DNA from: Datnioides undecimradiatus
Taxonomy: Eukaryota > Chordata > Actinopteri > Lobotiformes > Datnioididae
DNA length: 64,000 nucleotides
Direction of reading: 5' to 3'
Assembly: GCA_008933995.1 (NCBI GenBank)
Contig: WARS01002753.1
Coordinates: forward strand, 248,001 to 312,000
Shown: positions 26,301 to 49,100 of the stretch, piece after piece
Position numbering within the stretch: the first letter of the stretch is position 1
How the letters are laid out: every line of letters starts with the position of its first letter
Translations under genes and position numbers: made by a program
The notes under the pieces: generated by a model
What the model saw: only the letters and a program-made list of their open reading frames with translations
Told to the model about the DNA's origin: nothing
Databases searched by the model: none

Positions 26301-28915
26301 CAGCCAGTGTTACCAAGCAACCAATGCATGCTTAGCAAAGTTACTGCTAACTGCTAGCTGGTCAACCAGGATGGGTTTACCTGCTACTGCTTGCAGAATA
26401 CAATCCGAGTGTATGCGTCAGCTGGCCATCTCTTATGTCAGTTATGATGAATTTGGTTACGCACTTTTGTTTTGCCAAACAAAAATCAACACTTTTTGTC
26501 ACTATGATTTTTAGCTAGCCGCCCCTTGAATTGCTCTTGGCTGACTGTAACCTAAGCTCAGCCGAGGTTTGCTGGTTGGCGGAGTGTGCATGTGATTTGC
26601 AAACTGCAAACTAGTTAGTTGCGATGGAGCCACTGGTCGAAAAAGTATCCTACATTCATGTTTCAGCATTTAGTGTCATTTAGTCTCATTGTGTGCGAGA
26701 GCAACAGGATGCTGACTGCAGTTCACTTAGCGGCCACCACAGGGTTCTCTTCAAGTTGCACAAAGAGCCTTTTTAAGTTTGCGATGCATCATTTTAGCTC
26801 CCAAGGACTATAATGTAGATGCTTCATGTTTTAATTGAAAAAGGCCATGGCCAGGCTCTACCATACACAATTTTTATCTTTGTCTTTTTGTGTGTGTTTT
26901 TTTTTTTTTAATGAAATTGTGATCTTTTTGATTTGAATAGACAGGTTGTTCATATCTAACCTTTTGAAGAAGGCTGAACAAATGTAAGTAACACTGAAAA
27001 CTGTAGAGGTACTCATAAGTTCCTTGAACCATCTGACCCATCAGACTTCAAATCATATCACGATAAGAGCTCATCACTGGAAGCCAATTAAACACAAATC
27101 ATCCACTGACACTTAAAAGTTAATTGTGATTGTGGATTTCATCATCAATAATGCAATTATGCTTCCTGTCCTTGGCATTATCTTATCAGTTCAACAGTTT
27201 GTCTTCACTTTCTTTTAAGATTCAGTAACAATGAGTTGTCTTTTGTCAGTGTAAGCTTTTAGCATTTGAACATCCCCCAGATCTTCCCCCAGTTCCCTTT
27301 TGAGCTTCACATCTTCTTATTAATGATTTAATTTATCATGTTTTCTGAGACTTCAATGGAATAAATGTCTCTGCAGTGTGAAAATGTCAGAGATAAGCTA
27401 AACGCTACCTGTCCAGCACCAGCAATATAAAGTTTAGCACATAGCCATGAGCATTTAGCAACACAAGAACCAGGTATTTCCCTATTATTATTATTGAGCT
27501 ACAAGGGGAACCCAAATTGATGATTGAATTTCTCCTTGCCTGCAAACATAAACATCGATATGGTGAACTTGTTTGCATGCAATGGCGTGTTCACAGCCTG
27601 TTTCTGGTGCCTCCAAGTGTCTGAAAACATCTGCATTTTACTATATCCATTCTTTAAACTGGGAAAACCTATAGACTGAAATTGTGGAAAAACAGAGAAA
27701 AGGGATGAGAACTGATTTAATATGCACTACAGTGAACGCTGTATGCGGAGAAGAGCTGTTGGTCTGACACATGTGACAACACTGGTCATTTTCTAAACCA
27801 AGCTCTTCTCAGCAGGACCTCAAAACATTGAAAAGACATACTTATGATCATTATTCAAGTCTAAAGACAATTTATCAACCTGCTTTTGTCGACTTCCCTG
27901 AAGCAGCTGGAGTCTTCACAATATTGTACTTTGGTTGTGTTTGTTGTGTTTTTTTGGTGGATAAATAGTATTTATCTTGTTCTCTTGAGTAGAAAATTTA
28001 TACCAAGAAGGAAGAACACTCTATTACATGTTAAAGTCCTGCACAGGCATTAAAGGAAAAGTGTTCTATAAATATCCAAAGTAAAAGTACTCATTCTGCA
28101 GGAAAATCAAAGAGCCTTCCTAAGGACTTCATGCACAGTTTACATGTTTTTAACAAAGACAGTGGCATACTTTAGAAGACTCAAACTGTATACTCTGTCC
28201 TACCCTGCAATGAAGAAAGTAGGTTGTTTTGTAATCACATGTTTGCAGTTGAGGTCATTGGTCCCTTTTAGCTGAAGATTAACTACATATATTGATTTCA
28301 TTTGATCTAGATCACATAAGAATTGAGTCTGTATTACATTATTACACACGCACACACACACAACCTTCAACGATACCCCACAGCATGCAAACATGCAACA
28401 TTTTCTTATGTTACAATTACAATTCAAAGCCACACAGGTCACACAGGTGTGCTTAGGATGGACAGCAAATCCAATGAAGTGATGAGGACACAAAATTGGC
28501 ATGCTGATGATGAATTAAAGATCGCATGACATCAAAGGAGGTCAAAGCTCAAGAGCTATCTCATTAATCTGTTGTAGCTGCAGAAAAGCAGTACAAAAAG
28601 CCAGAAAAACCTGCAGGAGCATCACATTACGAACAAGAAACCTCCTAGCTCCGTACTCGCTCGCCAACTGATGGTATTTCATAACTGCAACAAGGTAGGA
28701 ATTAAACAACACACGGTCTGTCCAACCACATTTTTCAGTATTCAACACACAATAGAAAGGCAAAACTCAGTTAAACTGCTACACATTGTTTGGTTGCATT
28801 GTTCCAACATCTCCCATAAACAAGGTTTTTGACCTGTAGCTCCTTTGCCGTCCTTGTCGGGCCAATGATTGACTAATGACTCCTATTTGTCTTCCTGACA
28901 TGCTAAAAAGGATCT
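23385..28915. other. Intergenic upstream of plg, no gene seen
   Basis: No supportable gene. It contains GCTAGC/TTAGC-rich mosaics near 24825-24870 and 26140-26360, and a sequence at 24540-24660 that looks like a decayed dispersed repeat. Distal plg regulatory DNA may lie here. Confidence 0.5.
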
Positions 28916-28917
28916 CA

Positions 28918-28926
28918 ATTATATAC
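28918..28926 (+). promoter_or_regulatory. plg: Candidate plg TATA element
   Basis: ATTATATAC lies about 60 bases before the plg start codon, which fits a short 5' UTR for a liver-expressed secreted-protein gene. No HNF site was confidently seen. Confidence 0.4.
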
Positions 28927-28982
28927 CAGGAGGTACCTCTGTGTTTTAGTCGAAAATGAGCTGCTAGTATAAGGGCCTCACC

Positions 28983-38339
<9,357 letters not shown>

Positions 38340-38487
38340 AACGAATACAGTAGCTGCACTGTGAGCAGTCGCAGAAAGTCACTGTTCGTTGTACTTTTTG
38401 AAGATACAGTATCGTGTATATGTGTGTTTGCTACCAGCATTTTCCTGATTTTCAGATGTGAAGGTGTGTTTTCTGTCAGAGCTGCAA

Positions 38488-38493
38488 AATAAA
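38488..38493 (+). terminator. plg: plg polyadenylation signal
   Basis: Canonical AATAAA about 150 bases after the plg stop codon, giving a short 3' UTR. Confidence 0.8.
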
Positions 38494-38524
38494 ACTTATC
38501 ACAAAGGAAGCAGGGAAGCCATTC

Positions 38525-38530
38525 TTTATA
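38525..38530 (-). terminator. Possible variant polyadenylation signal for the proximal SLC22 gene
   Basis: TATAAA on the minus strand, about 77 bases past the transporter stop. No canonical minus-strand AATAAA is seen between the two convergent genes. The real 3' end could instead run into plg. Confidence 0.3.
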
Positions 38531-38606
38531 GAAAACATATTTAAAATATCTACTTCCTTGTTTTCCAGTGAAGAAAGTCTACACGCACATGCATCCACAC
38601 AAACAG

Positions 38607-41600
38607 TCACACAGTTGTTGTTTCCTTGTTGTTCGTCAGGTCTGAGTTTAAAAGTTTCTTCAGTTGTTGGTTCTCCACCACATCTTCCTTTTTCCTGGAA
38701 ACATAAACATAATACATTAACAGTAAAGAGAGACAAACATCCTGCAGACTGCATTATTAACTAATATGTGGCAAAAGTGAATCATTGAATACAATTTGGT
38801 CACATTCAGGTAACTGTTCTCAAACTTATTGGTAAACATCATAATTTAACATTAATATCTTTACATTTTACCCTAAAATCAGGCATCAGTTTCTACTAAA
38901 TGACACCTATAATAACACCACCAGTGGTAGCAAGTAACTTAATACACATACATGTACTTGGTTAGATCCTTGACTTAAGTATATTCTGTTGCTGTCTACT
39001 CTAACTTCAACTTCAATAAATATACAGAAAACATATACAGTTTATATAGTGTACTGCTTTATATGAGACCAAAAACACTAAACTAATTAACATATAATTT
39101 TTGATTATATATTAAAGCACATCATCAATAATTCAATAACATAATACATCTAATAATTCATTAATCTATCTAACCACTTGCGGACCATTGTGCATTAAGA
39201 GTATTAATACTTTTTATATTTATGGTATGCGGCCAGTGCCATCCCATTACCTCTCACTGATGAGGAAGTACGACAATGAAACTTATGAAATTTATTTAAC
39301 TTTTCAAGAGAGTTGTCACAAAATCTCACCATTTGGGAAACTCTATATCGTCAATGGTGTCCGGGAGAGGAACTCCTCTGGTTTCGGGCAGCAATAACAC
39401 AAGACCTCCGGCTATGAAGGCAACCACTCCTGCATGACATGGAGATTAAAAACACAGACTGACTCAGTAACAGATAAAGATGTCATTTCAAACCTTAGGC
39501 TTCACAGGTAAAGGTTATTACGTAAAGATCTGGTGGTCAACACCCATTGGCCCTTGCCGGATTTGGCGACCATGATTTCGTCCTCTTGTTGAAAATGAAA
39601 TTTAAGCTGAAGGGTCACTGCTTTTGACAGATGGTGCAATACAAGGTGACATAGGAGTGATCCAAGCATACCAGGAGCGCTGGGAGATGTGTATCACTGC
39701 ACAAAGTTACTACTTTGAAGGGGACGACGGCTCCTGATCAGGATCCTGCTGGGCGCATTCCTTTGGAGGCTTTCTGGGCACCAATGAAAATCTTCGGTAC
39801 AGAGCCAGAGGATGCTGGAGAGATTGTATCTCATTTTGAGAATACCTGGTGGTCCTTCAGATTAACCTGGTAAACATTGCTGGGGTGACATTTGCCCGCT
39901 GCCACCAGATAAGCAGCAGAAAGTTGATGGATGGACTTTTACCCTAATCCCTCCATTATCTGAACACATTCGTCTTGTGATATCACTAACTTGATCTCTT
40001 GGGCTGCATGTGTCTTTTAACATTTTAACACCATCACATCTGTGATTGATAATATGACAGAAACTCACCAAAGATGATGAGCGGCAGCTCCAGCCAGATG
40101 ACAGCCAGTCTGTAGAGCAGGAACGGAGCTACGATGCCTCCTATGTCACACAGAGTTGAACAAACCGACAATCCCAGGTTCCTGCAGACCATTATAAATT
40201 ACAATATATTTTAGATGTATTGAATGAGTATGAATGCAGGGATTGATTAGTCTGACCTCACCTGACAAACGTCGGGTAGAGCTCGGTGTTAACGAACACC
40301 ACCATCTCAAAGGCCATGGTGATCCCCAACCGCCCAATGCAGGCTACCACTGTCTTAAACCAGAACATACCTAAGGTACAGAGACAAAACATGCAGAGCT
40401 GAGTGAATATTTAGAAAGTTTGGACAACACCATTTTTTAGATCAAACATCTGAGCAGAAACACAACATCTCTTATTTTCTAAACAAACAATTTGATGGCG
40501 TAGATTTGTTGGATTAAGTTTTCCAAAAATCATCTGATTAACCCTTTGTTGTTCTGATCTGTCACTTCAGAAAAAGTGAGGAATTTGATTAATCTTCTCT
40601 GAGATGTCTGGAAGTGATTTACTGCTCCGACTGTACATGGTTCTTCCTTCTTGTTGAAACCTGTTGTCTACAATACCCACAATTCAATTCACTTCTAAAT
40701 GTACGGTCACAAATTAAAGAGAGTTATGCTAATAGCAGCTAATGTAGCTGCTAACTGCAGAGATGAGCAGCAGGCTACTGAGGCCTGAAAAGCAATTTTT
40801 TGTAATACTTCCCTCAACCGACACTGACTCAAGTGACATCACTTGAGTCAATTTGTCAGATTTCACACGGTTGGAGTAGTTCTGCTTTAACTGTTCTCTA
40901 AAACACACTGTAGGATTTTCCTCTTTTATTCATTTAAAGAATTTTTGGACTGGGATATATAACATTATTTAGGATAAAATTAACTCCCTCAAAAACAATC
41001 TTTGTCTATGAAATAAATAACATAAAGAACATCATAGTTAATTAATAAATTAATAAAACAAGAAAAAAAGCCTAACTAACATGATCTGAAACTAAAAAGT
41101 GCTCCTCACTGTCAGGAATGAAGGCAGTAACAAAGCAGGAGGCTCCAGCCATGATGTTGGCGAAGGCGAAGGGAAGGCGCCGGCCGATGCGTTCGATGGT
41201 GAAGAGGATGAGGAAGGCAGCAGGAAACTCCACCAGGCCGGAGATGAGGAAGTCGATGTAGACGTTTCCTCCTGCTATCCCAACCCGCATGATGAGGCCC
41301 TGATAGACCACAGCACTGGTGAACCTGCATAGGTGGAAGATTAATATATGTTTTGGGGATCGTCAAATTGCTGGTTTTAGTCGACTCTCACCAGTTGAAC
41401 ATGAGGATGAATGTGTGTTTCCTCATATTTGGAGTTCTGATAAGGTCCAGCAGAGAGGCAGAAGGCGAGTCCTCCTCATCACTAGACAGCATCTGAAACA
41501 CGTTCATCACAATGTGAGATTAGATCAGAATCAAAGGATTTGACACAGCAGATAAACAAATGTTACCTCAGTGTTTTTGGAGAAATTCCTCTTGTTCTCC

Positions 41601-44600
41601 TTCGCCATGGCTTCAGTGATCTCCAGAGCTTTTGAAGTGTTTTTCTGGGAGATGAGCCACCGTGGAGACTCAAGGATAAACCTTGGGACACAAATAGTTT
41701 TACAGTTCTAACATGACGTCAAGAAACACATCAACTTTGGGTCATTTTGTGCTTTTATCTTATAGCTGGCAACCAAGAGCTGGCAGGAAATGACCAAGGA
41801 GAGAGATGCAAAACATGATTGGGACATTACTGTCTTCAAAAACAAAGACGGAGGTCTCACAATGTTTAATTTCTATAAAATCTCACCAGTAGTAGGACAG
41901 GAAGAAGATGTAGGGCGCAGTGATGACAGCCTGCAGCCAGCGCCAGTCAGTGATGAAGTAGGCGAGCAGAGGCAGGATGAGGTTGCCGATGCTGAAGACC
42001 ATTTGGAACAATATGCCCACGGTCCGCCTGTACTCGACCCCAACAATCTCTGTGACTGAACACGAAGACAGGAAACTGTAACTGAATGGACGTGGATCTC
42101 TCCAATGAGGTCCACCGAGGCATGATTTCCAACCATATTCTGCATTTTTAGGCCTAAGTTTGGTTAACGTATTGCTAAGTTGCTAAGGTTGGGCAGCTAA
42201 CAGCCGTGACTTGGGCTCTTTATACTTACATTCTTAGTAGATTTAGTAGTTTTAAGTAGCAAAAGTATCATGCACAATTGCTAAGTTCAAAAAAAGATTA
42301 GATCTATTTTACATGAATTATTTGCAGTTGATGTAATTATTGTTAAAAATTAATCTCAGTAAACGTGGACAGAGTCGTCATTACGCAGCACATATGCAGT
42401 CATCCAGCCTCCTTTGACCCCGAAGCCGAAGATGCTCCTGACCACCAGGATGGAGATGTAGTTTGGAGCCACAGTGAGCACGATGCCTGTGATCAGATTC
42501 AGTACGATGGACATGAGGAAAGTGATCCTCCTGCCGTACCTGCAGAGAGAAACACAAGATATCTCACTCCACAACGTCACATCCTTATACACTATGATTT
42601 GCCCCATTAAACACGAAGGCAACCTTTAATATACTGAACAGGAAGAGGATGTTGGTGAAGTCAATGTTGATGTTAGATAGAGATATTTTTTGGCACATAT
42701 TGTTAAATATATGTACATTATGACTCTGGACGTGATCTAAAAGGGTTAAAAAGACATTTTTCATTTCAGCTTGACAACACGGCCGACCACCACAACCTCC
42801 AAATTCATCCATCACTAAAAACCCCTCAAAGAAACATATATGAACACGTCTTTTTAGCTAACATAGTAGCTAGCCAAACGTTAGCATGAAAGCTATGTTA
42901 GGCTTGGCCTTGAATCGATCATTCATTTAAAAGACAGTGGGGCCACTGATTCAAGGCCTTTGAAGCAGTTAAACTATGCATGTTCGTAGCTAACTGCTGC
43001 ATGGTAATGACTAACAGGTAAATTAGTCTTGAGTCTACATGAAAAAGTCTGTAACTGATTTAAAGGTGGTAGATCATCTTCTTTTGAGACTGTAGATCTT
43101 GACTTGTTGAGTCATTTCTGCTTTTTGCACGATGCAGTTAAAGTTCCTACTGATGACGGCGTGATTGTGAACAAAAACGACTGGAGGCCTCACCTGTCGG
43201 CAAAGTAACCAAAAGCAAAGCTGCCAACCAGGAAGCCCACATTGAGGGTGGACTGGTACATGTCCACCAACCATGCATCTGCACACACCAGGTTAAACTG
43301 AGAACAAAAGGAAAGAGGTTACATGTCTACAAACACCATCTCTTCATACCTCCACAGTCACAGCACAGTCTCAGGACATTTGTGCACAATTTTATTTAAA
43401 CGAGGAGCTCTGATTGGACGTTTAGTGGATTTAAGTTACTCAAATGATTATATTTGGAAGCTCAAATGCTTCAAATTGCTGTTCTCACCTCTGTGACAAA
43501 GGACTTCCTGCCTTCATACTCATACTCCCAGCCGTCCTTACAGACAGAAGACAAAATATGGTCAAATTTGCTGATCAGAACACATCAGACCCAGCGGTTC
43601 AACTGAGATTTGTTATGTTTAGGTGCACATTTATGGACGACACAGGTGGAGAAAACTCCATTAACCCAGTAGGCCACCCATTGGTTTACACTGAGCATGC
43701 ATCTAAGAATCTGTGCACACCGGCGCCGTAGAGGCTCACATGGCCAACAAAGCACTGTCTTTCAGTGCATGAATACACTGCAGGTCAACAAGTACAGCTT
43801 TACCTTAACTCAGGGTCAATGGAGGTGGAATTAATTTTATAGAAATGAAAGAGAAAACAAGCAGGAGGTTCTCAGCAGGGCAGATAAAAACTGTTTTATC
43901 TTTAATATGAAACTCTGAAATGAATCTCATGAAGGAGAGCGACCTTTTAACCTCTCCACTCAGAAACGTTACACAATATGTGACACGCGCCATCTTGTAG
44001 GAACAGTTTGACACGTTGGGGATTAAAATCAATTAAACTTCTGCTACAGAGGAGAAGACTGATAAACCGTCTTATCCTTTAAAAGGTATAACTCTGTTTT
44101 GGATCCTATTTATTTGCATGTTTACATTATTTTATTGTAAAGCACCCCATAACTTTGTTTTTTAAAGGTTCTGCTGAATGTTATTTTTATATATTCAAGT
44201 TATGGTTGTTCTCATTAATTATAGTTGTAGAACATTCTTAAAATGTATTTAAGCCATTATTATTATTATTAAGTTGTTGTTCTTGTAGTTGTTGTTGTTG
44301 TTATTTGTAGTGTAGTGTCTAAACAACCCTGAGTGTCCACTGGTTGCCTAGCAACTGCTCAGAACCCGTAAATGGTCCTGCACAGAAACCACCCAATAAA
44401 AAAACACTAATTTGTGTTTAATCACTTTAGTTTTTGCAGAAATTAAAGAATCAATTTAAAATATTATTGTTAATTATTTTAATCTTTAGTCAGGCTTAGC
44501 CTAGCCAGCTGTTTCCCTATTTTCCCAGTTTCTGCGCTAAGCTAGCTGGCTATAGATTCATGTTTATGGTATACAGATATGAGAGTGGTGTCAGTCTACT

Positions 44601-45157
44601 TGGGGAACTCTTTGCCAGAAAGTGTTTCTCAAAACGTGAACCACTTAAAGTAAATCAGCTGTAGTCCCCATTATGACTGAAAATCTGAAATCTCATATTT
44701 TCAGTAGAAAACATAAATTAGGACTACACCATCCACTGAAAACACCTGGAAACCTTCTAACCACAAATAAGCTATCGGCTCTGATCAGTGTCAGAGATCT
44801 CACCTTGCATTTGGTGACTGGGACCTCAGTAAAGTTCAGCTCCTGTGTGTCACAGGTGAGTGTTGTTGCGTTCCAGTCCACCTCGTACTGCTCGCAGCTG
44901 CTGTGCTGCAGCACTCCTGAGCTGTTGTCCAGCGGCGCCGTCATCCTGCGACTGTCCGCCAGGCTCCAGCCGCACGCCTGCCTCCTCTCCACCACCGCGG
45001 AGTCGCGACACCAGTGACCCGGGGTGAAACCCTGGAAGACGATGCCGACGTACACACCAGAAAAAGGCAGCGACAACAGACAGAGCAGGGCGAAGATTCG
45101 CTTCTGAAAGCGGCCGAAAGTCCCAACTTCTTCCAAGAGGTCATCAAAGGTCGTCAT
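38607..45157 (-). CDS. slc22a2-like: SLC22 organic cation transporter (OCT type), plg-proximal paralogue
   Basis: Plasma-membrane polyspecific organic cation transporter of the major facilitator superfamily. Coding exons from the 5' end: 45157-44804, 43536-43489, 43297-43194, 42539-42385, 42055-41887, 41681-41567, 41492-41392, 41324-41110, 40370-40262, 40181-40069, 39429-39330, 38694-38607. They give 1671 nt, 556 residues. Seen: N-terminal helix (RIFALLC), large Cys-rich loop with N-glycosylation sites (NSS, NAT, NFT), GYFADR-YGRR between helices 2 and 3, [15 protein letters not shown], and PETRG after helix 12. Asp469 in STLCDIGG matches the Asp that is key for cation binding in OCT1-3 and favours OCT over OCTN. 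Odd points: one extra intron (43537-44803) splits the ancestral first exon, and the PESPRW motif reads LESPRW (residue 280). OCT1, 2 or 3 identity cannot be fixed. Confidence 0.93.
39548..39735 (+). mobile_element. Mariner-type transposase relic
   Basis: In transporter A's intron before its last-but-one exon, the plus strand reads [28 protein letters not shown], and then (frame change) [17 protein letters not shown]. These match the C-terminal mariner signature (SPDLAP.DFFLFPKLK..LKG..F, RW..C....G.YFEGD). Frameshifts and stops show it is dead. Confidence 0.75.
39736..39935 (+). mobile_element. 5'-truncated LINE tail (RTE/Rex3-like)
   Basis: Starts GATCAGGATCCTGCTGGGCG, contains GAGGATGCTGGAGAGATTG, and ends CAGATAAGCAG...TGATGGATGGA. 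This is the order of a very common fish LINE 3' end that finishes in GATG repeats. It abuts the mariner relic directly, suggesting one inserted into or beside the other. Confidence 0.7.
44488..44640. repeat. Dispersed fish repeat inside the extra SLC22 intron
   Basis: AGCCAGCTGTTTCCCTATTT, GCTAAGCTAGCTGGC, CAGATATGAGAGTGGTGTC and TTTCTCAAAACGTGAA follow the order of an abundant percomorph repeat. A LINE-like scrap with TTGTAAAGCACCCCATAAC lies at about 44135-44200 in the same intron. Confidence 0.6.
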
Positions 45158-46198
45158 CGCTGCTGAGATCCAAGTTGCTGGTGTGTTTGATGTCAAAGCA
45201 AGTCAAATTTTACCCTGCTCAGCGCCGGCAGATTAGTGTAGGGTGGCAGTCGCCTGCTCCTCCACACCGAGCAGGTCGATCTGGAGCTAAAGTCCAAAAA
45301 GCCTCTTTAGAAACAGTTAAATGTGCAGTGGAGTTAAAAGCATGTTACTGTTTAATGGAGTTAAACAGAGGATGGTGGAGGAATTATGCAATCATTGAAT
45401 GGACCTGAGCTGAGCACAGGCCAAAACAAATTCTGTTAGTATGCCTGAAGAGTGCTACCAGAGTTACACAACACAGATTTATGCTTTGTTTTTTAAAGCC
45501 GAGCAGCACCCGCATGACATTCAGTGAACTTAAGACTTCTCTGTGTAGCATTGGAAAAAAAAAACCTGCTCTGCGCGACTCCCCGGGGGCCGGTGAAGCA
45601 ACGGGTGCTCTGCAGCGCACCAGCAAACACTCAGGAAACAGAATCACATGTGAGGCTCTGGATTTTTATGAGTTTGAGTGCAGATTTTGTCTTTTTTCGC
45701 CTCTTCTTTTTCCTTTTTTTTTTAAACTTTTTCCAGCAGTATTAATACGCATTATAATTAATATGAATCTTCAATGCATTATATTCTTTTATTTTCAATT
45801 TAAAAATGATTTAATGTTATTGTTGAAGGAAATTCAGGTGTATAGCATAACTTAGATGTACCATGGAAACCGCAGATCTTTTAAAAGGGTTTTAAATGAA
45901 AACTTTATAATTACAATAATAATAACAATAATAATAATAATAATAACATACTTATACAATCATTTTAACAGTATAATAAGTCACCGCTCGCTTTCAGCTC
46001 AATAAAAACAAGCATATTTCCAATTCAAGGTTCAAACATGAAGCTAAACAAAGAAACAAACAGTTTGATCTAAACATGAAAATGTCTGTTGGTTATAAGA
46101 GTCACAGACGCCTGTGATCACTGGCAGCATGGAACATGACATATCCACATGCAACACTGTTAAACAACATAAATAAATACTGTGGTCACACAGGGAGG
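45158..46198. other. Spacer between the two SLC22 genes
   Basis: Holds the promoter/5' UTR of the plg-proximal transporter on the 45.2-45.4 kb side and the 3' UTR of the distal one on the 46.2 kb side. A (TAA)n-like tract lies at about 45913-45948. No other gene seen. Confidence 0.7.
45788..45793 (-). terminator. Candidate polyadenylation signal of the distal SLC22 gene
   Basis: Minus-strand AATAAA (TTTATT on the plus strand) about 406 bases after the stop codon at 46199-46201. It is the first canonical hexamer found. Confidence 0.5.
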
Positions 46199-49100
46199 TT
46201 AAACCATCGCTGGATCTTTGCAGCTTGTTACGTCTTTGTTGGGCAGCAGGTTGGTCAGCTGCTGGTTCATCAGTGCAGTCTTCTCCTTGACTCTGTAAAC
46301 ATGCACACAAAACAGTTACATGATGCACATTAAATATCCTTTAAGTAACTTTTTAAGCAAAAATGTAAAAAGAATTGTTGTTTCCGTCTTCTAAAATGTG
46401 AAGATTTGCTGCTTTTCTCACTGATATATCAATCAATATATTTTGGTTGGTCACAAAATAAATCTTAACAAAATTTCTTCTCATATTTATTGTATTTAGT
46501 GGAGAAAATAACAACTGATTTGCAGAATTGTCTAATGATGAAGTTTAATATACATGATTGAGAAAAATATGACAGCATCGTCGACATATTGAGAAACCTC
46601 ATCCAGAAAGTGCATATGCATGTTTACATACACCACAAACAAAGACACATATATGCGTCATAAGTTGTGCTGAGGTTTGTCTAATTAAGAAGCTCATTAT
46701 TTCTTTTCTTGGTGTGTGGGCTCTGCAGTGGATACTCACCTGTCTGGGAACTCAATGTCATTGATGGTATCGGGCAGCGGCACGCCCCTGGTCTCAGGGA
46801 GCAGCAACACCAGACCACCGGCCAGGAAAGCCAGAGAGCCTGCACAACACCACCCAATATAATTTGAATATTTAGCCTTTTTTCGTCTTTTCATTGTAAA
46901 TTAAGTTAAAAAAACATCTTCTAATCTGGGGCCATGTTAAAACCACAAAGTATAGGCCTGTTTGGAAACAAAAACATGTTTTTTGGTCTATATTTGTTTA
47001 CATTTTGGCTAAATAGTACCTTTAAAAGTATGGTTAATTAGCTTTTATTGGTTGTTATTTGCAATGCACCCATGGCCGTACAGGCAACTGTGACTGAATT
47101 ACTTTAATAATTAGTTTATTGGATCACTTTAATAATGAAGGAAACTTGTGACAACTTCTATTAGCAGCTTTGTTTATGTTCAAACTGTGGAGAACTGTCT
47201 ATTTTTCTCTTACGATGGATAAAAAACCCACCAAAGATGATGAGCGGCAGCTCCAGCCAGATGACAGCCAGTCGGTAGAGCAGGAACGGAGCTACGATGC
47301 CTCCAACATCGCACAGAGTCGAACAAACTGACACCCCAAAGTTCCTGCAGACAGAAGGACAGACGTTTAGTTTCTATACTGTAAGTGACAAACATGCACT
47401 TTTGCACCGTATATTAATGCTGTGGAATAACTTTTCTGAACATTTTGATGCTTTTTTCTTCTAATTGTTTCAATTAACAAGCTAAAAGTCAAGCTAAGTC
47501 CCACGCTAGTTGTGAAAATAAAAGCTTTCGTATTTCAGTGCAGCAGAGAGCTTAAAGTTTGTCGCTAGTGAACCAGCTTATGACACGACAGACTCAGTTT
47601 GTAAGGTTCAGATCTGCACCACTGGCTAAAGCACAAATGCATGCTAAAATGCTAAAATATCAGTTAGCTTGTTGAGCGTGAATGTAACTTCCTGGAACTT
47701 GCATGTCACAGTTAGCATTTGAACTCGCTAGCTATTCGCATTAATGTTGCACGATCAAATATCATGCTAACAGTCTGTGCGCATGTTAGGGTAGTACAAA
47801 ATTACCACTTACTATGCTAGCATGTTTGCATGCTACGTTAGCATGAGTAGCAATAGCTGGTTAAAGAGAGAATCAATATTATAATCAAGCAGCATAAATC
47901 TGAGCAGGGTTGAGCAGCAGGTGAAATATCACAGTCTATATTTGTTATACCAGTAAACTGTTTGTCATAATAAGACTTTTTAGATATTCTTATTCAATTT
48001 TAGCGCAATATGACTTCAAATATAAGTAAAATATAGCTTTTACCTGACGAACGTCGGGTAGAGCTCGGTGTTAACAAACACAACCATCTCAAAAGTCATG
48101 GTGATACCAAGCCGACCGATGCAGGCCACCACCGTCTTAAACCAGAACATACCTGAGGCGCAGAGAGAATACTGAAACACAAAACACAGGAAATGATCTT
48201 TTCGTGACATCTAAATGATCCATTCCCGTCGGACTCACTGTCAGGAATGAAGGCGGTGATGAAGCAGGAGGCTCCAGCGACGATGTTGGCGGTGGCGAAG
48301 GGGATGCGTCTGCCGATGCGTTCGATGGTGAAGAGGATGAGGAAGGCAGCAGGAAACTCCACCAGGCCGGAGATGAGGAAGTCGATGTAGACGTTTCCTC
48401 CCAGAATACCCAGCCTCATGATCAAACCCTGGTAGACCACAGCACTGGTGAACCTGGGACAGATAAAGAATGGTTCAATAAGATGATGTGCATCTAAAAT
48501 ATAAATCACAACGTCTAAATATAAAGTAGCACTCACCAGTTGTAGCTAAGAATGAAGGTGTGCTTTCTCATTTTTGGAGTCCTGATCAGGTCCATGAAGG
48601 AGGCGGTGCTGGTGTCTGCGTTATCATCAGTCAGCGTCTGCAGGACCAAACATAAACTCTGAGCCATGCTGTTAATGCATGAAAACATCAGCTTCATTAT
48701 ATTTCAGATACTCAACAATTCACACAGGTAAAGCTGTGTAAAACAGTAAAAATGCTGTGTAGAAGGGTCTTTATGAGCTGAGTCTGATCTGGAGTCTACC
48801 TACCTCGATGTTCTTGGACAGAGTCATCTTGTTCTCTTTGGCCATGGCCTCAGTGATCTCCACAGCTTTGGCCTTTTTGTTCTGGGAGAGAAGCCATCTT
48901 GGAGATTCTGGGATAAACCTGCAAAATGCAAACAAAAAGGTAAACAAATCAAGCAAAACTAACAAAGTTGATTCTGTACAGACATGACACTGTGCTGCAG
49001 CTTCCTCAAAACAAAGCAGTTGTATCTCACCAGTAGTAGGACAGGAAGAGGATGTAGGGGATGGTGATGACGACCTGCAGCCAACGCCAGTCTGTGATGA

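Noticed and set aside
43537..44803. Idea that the plg-proximal SLC22 gene is a pseudogene broken by a repeat insertion
   Set aside because: The two halves sum to exactly the paralogue's exon length, have GT and AG ends at the break, and all other exons are open and in phase, so a spliced intron is the simpler reading.
45481..45855. 124-codon open frame in the spacer between the SLC22 genes
   Set aside because: AT-rich and low complexity, overlapping the likely 3' UTR of the distal transporter.
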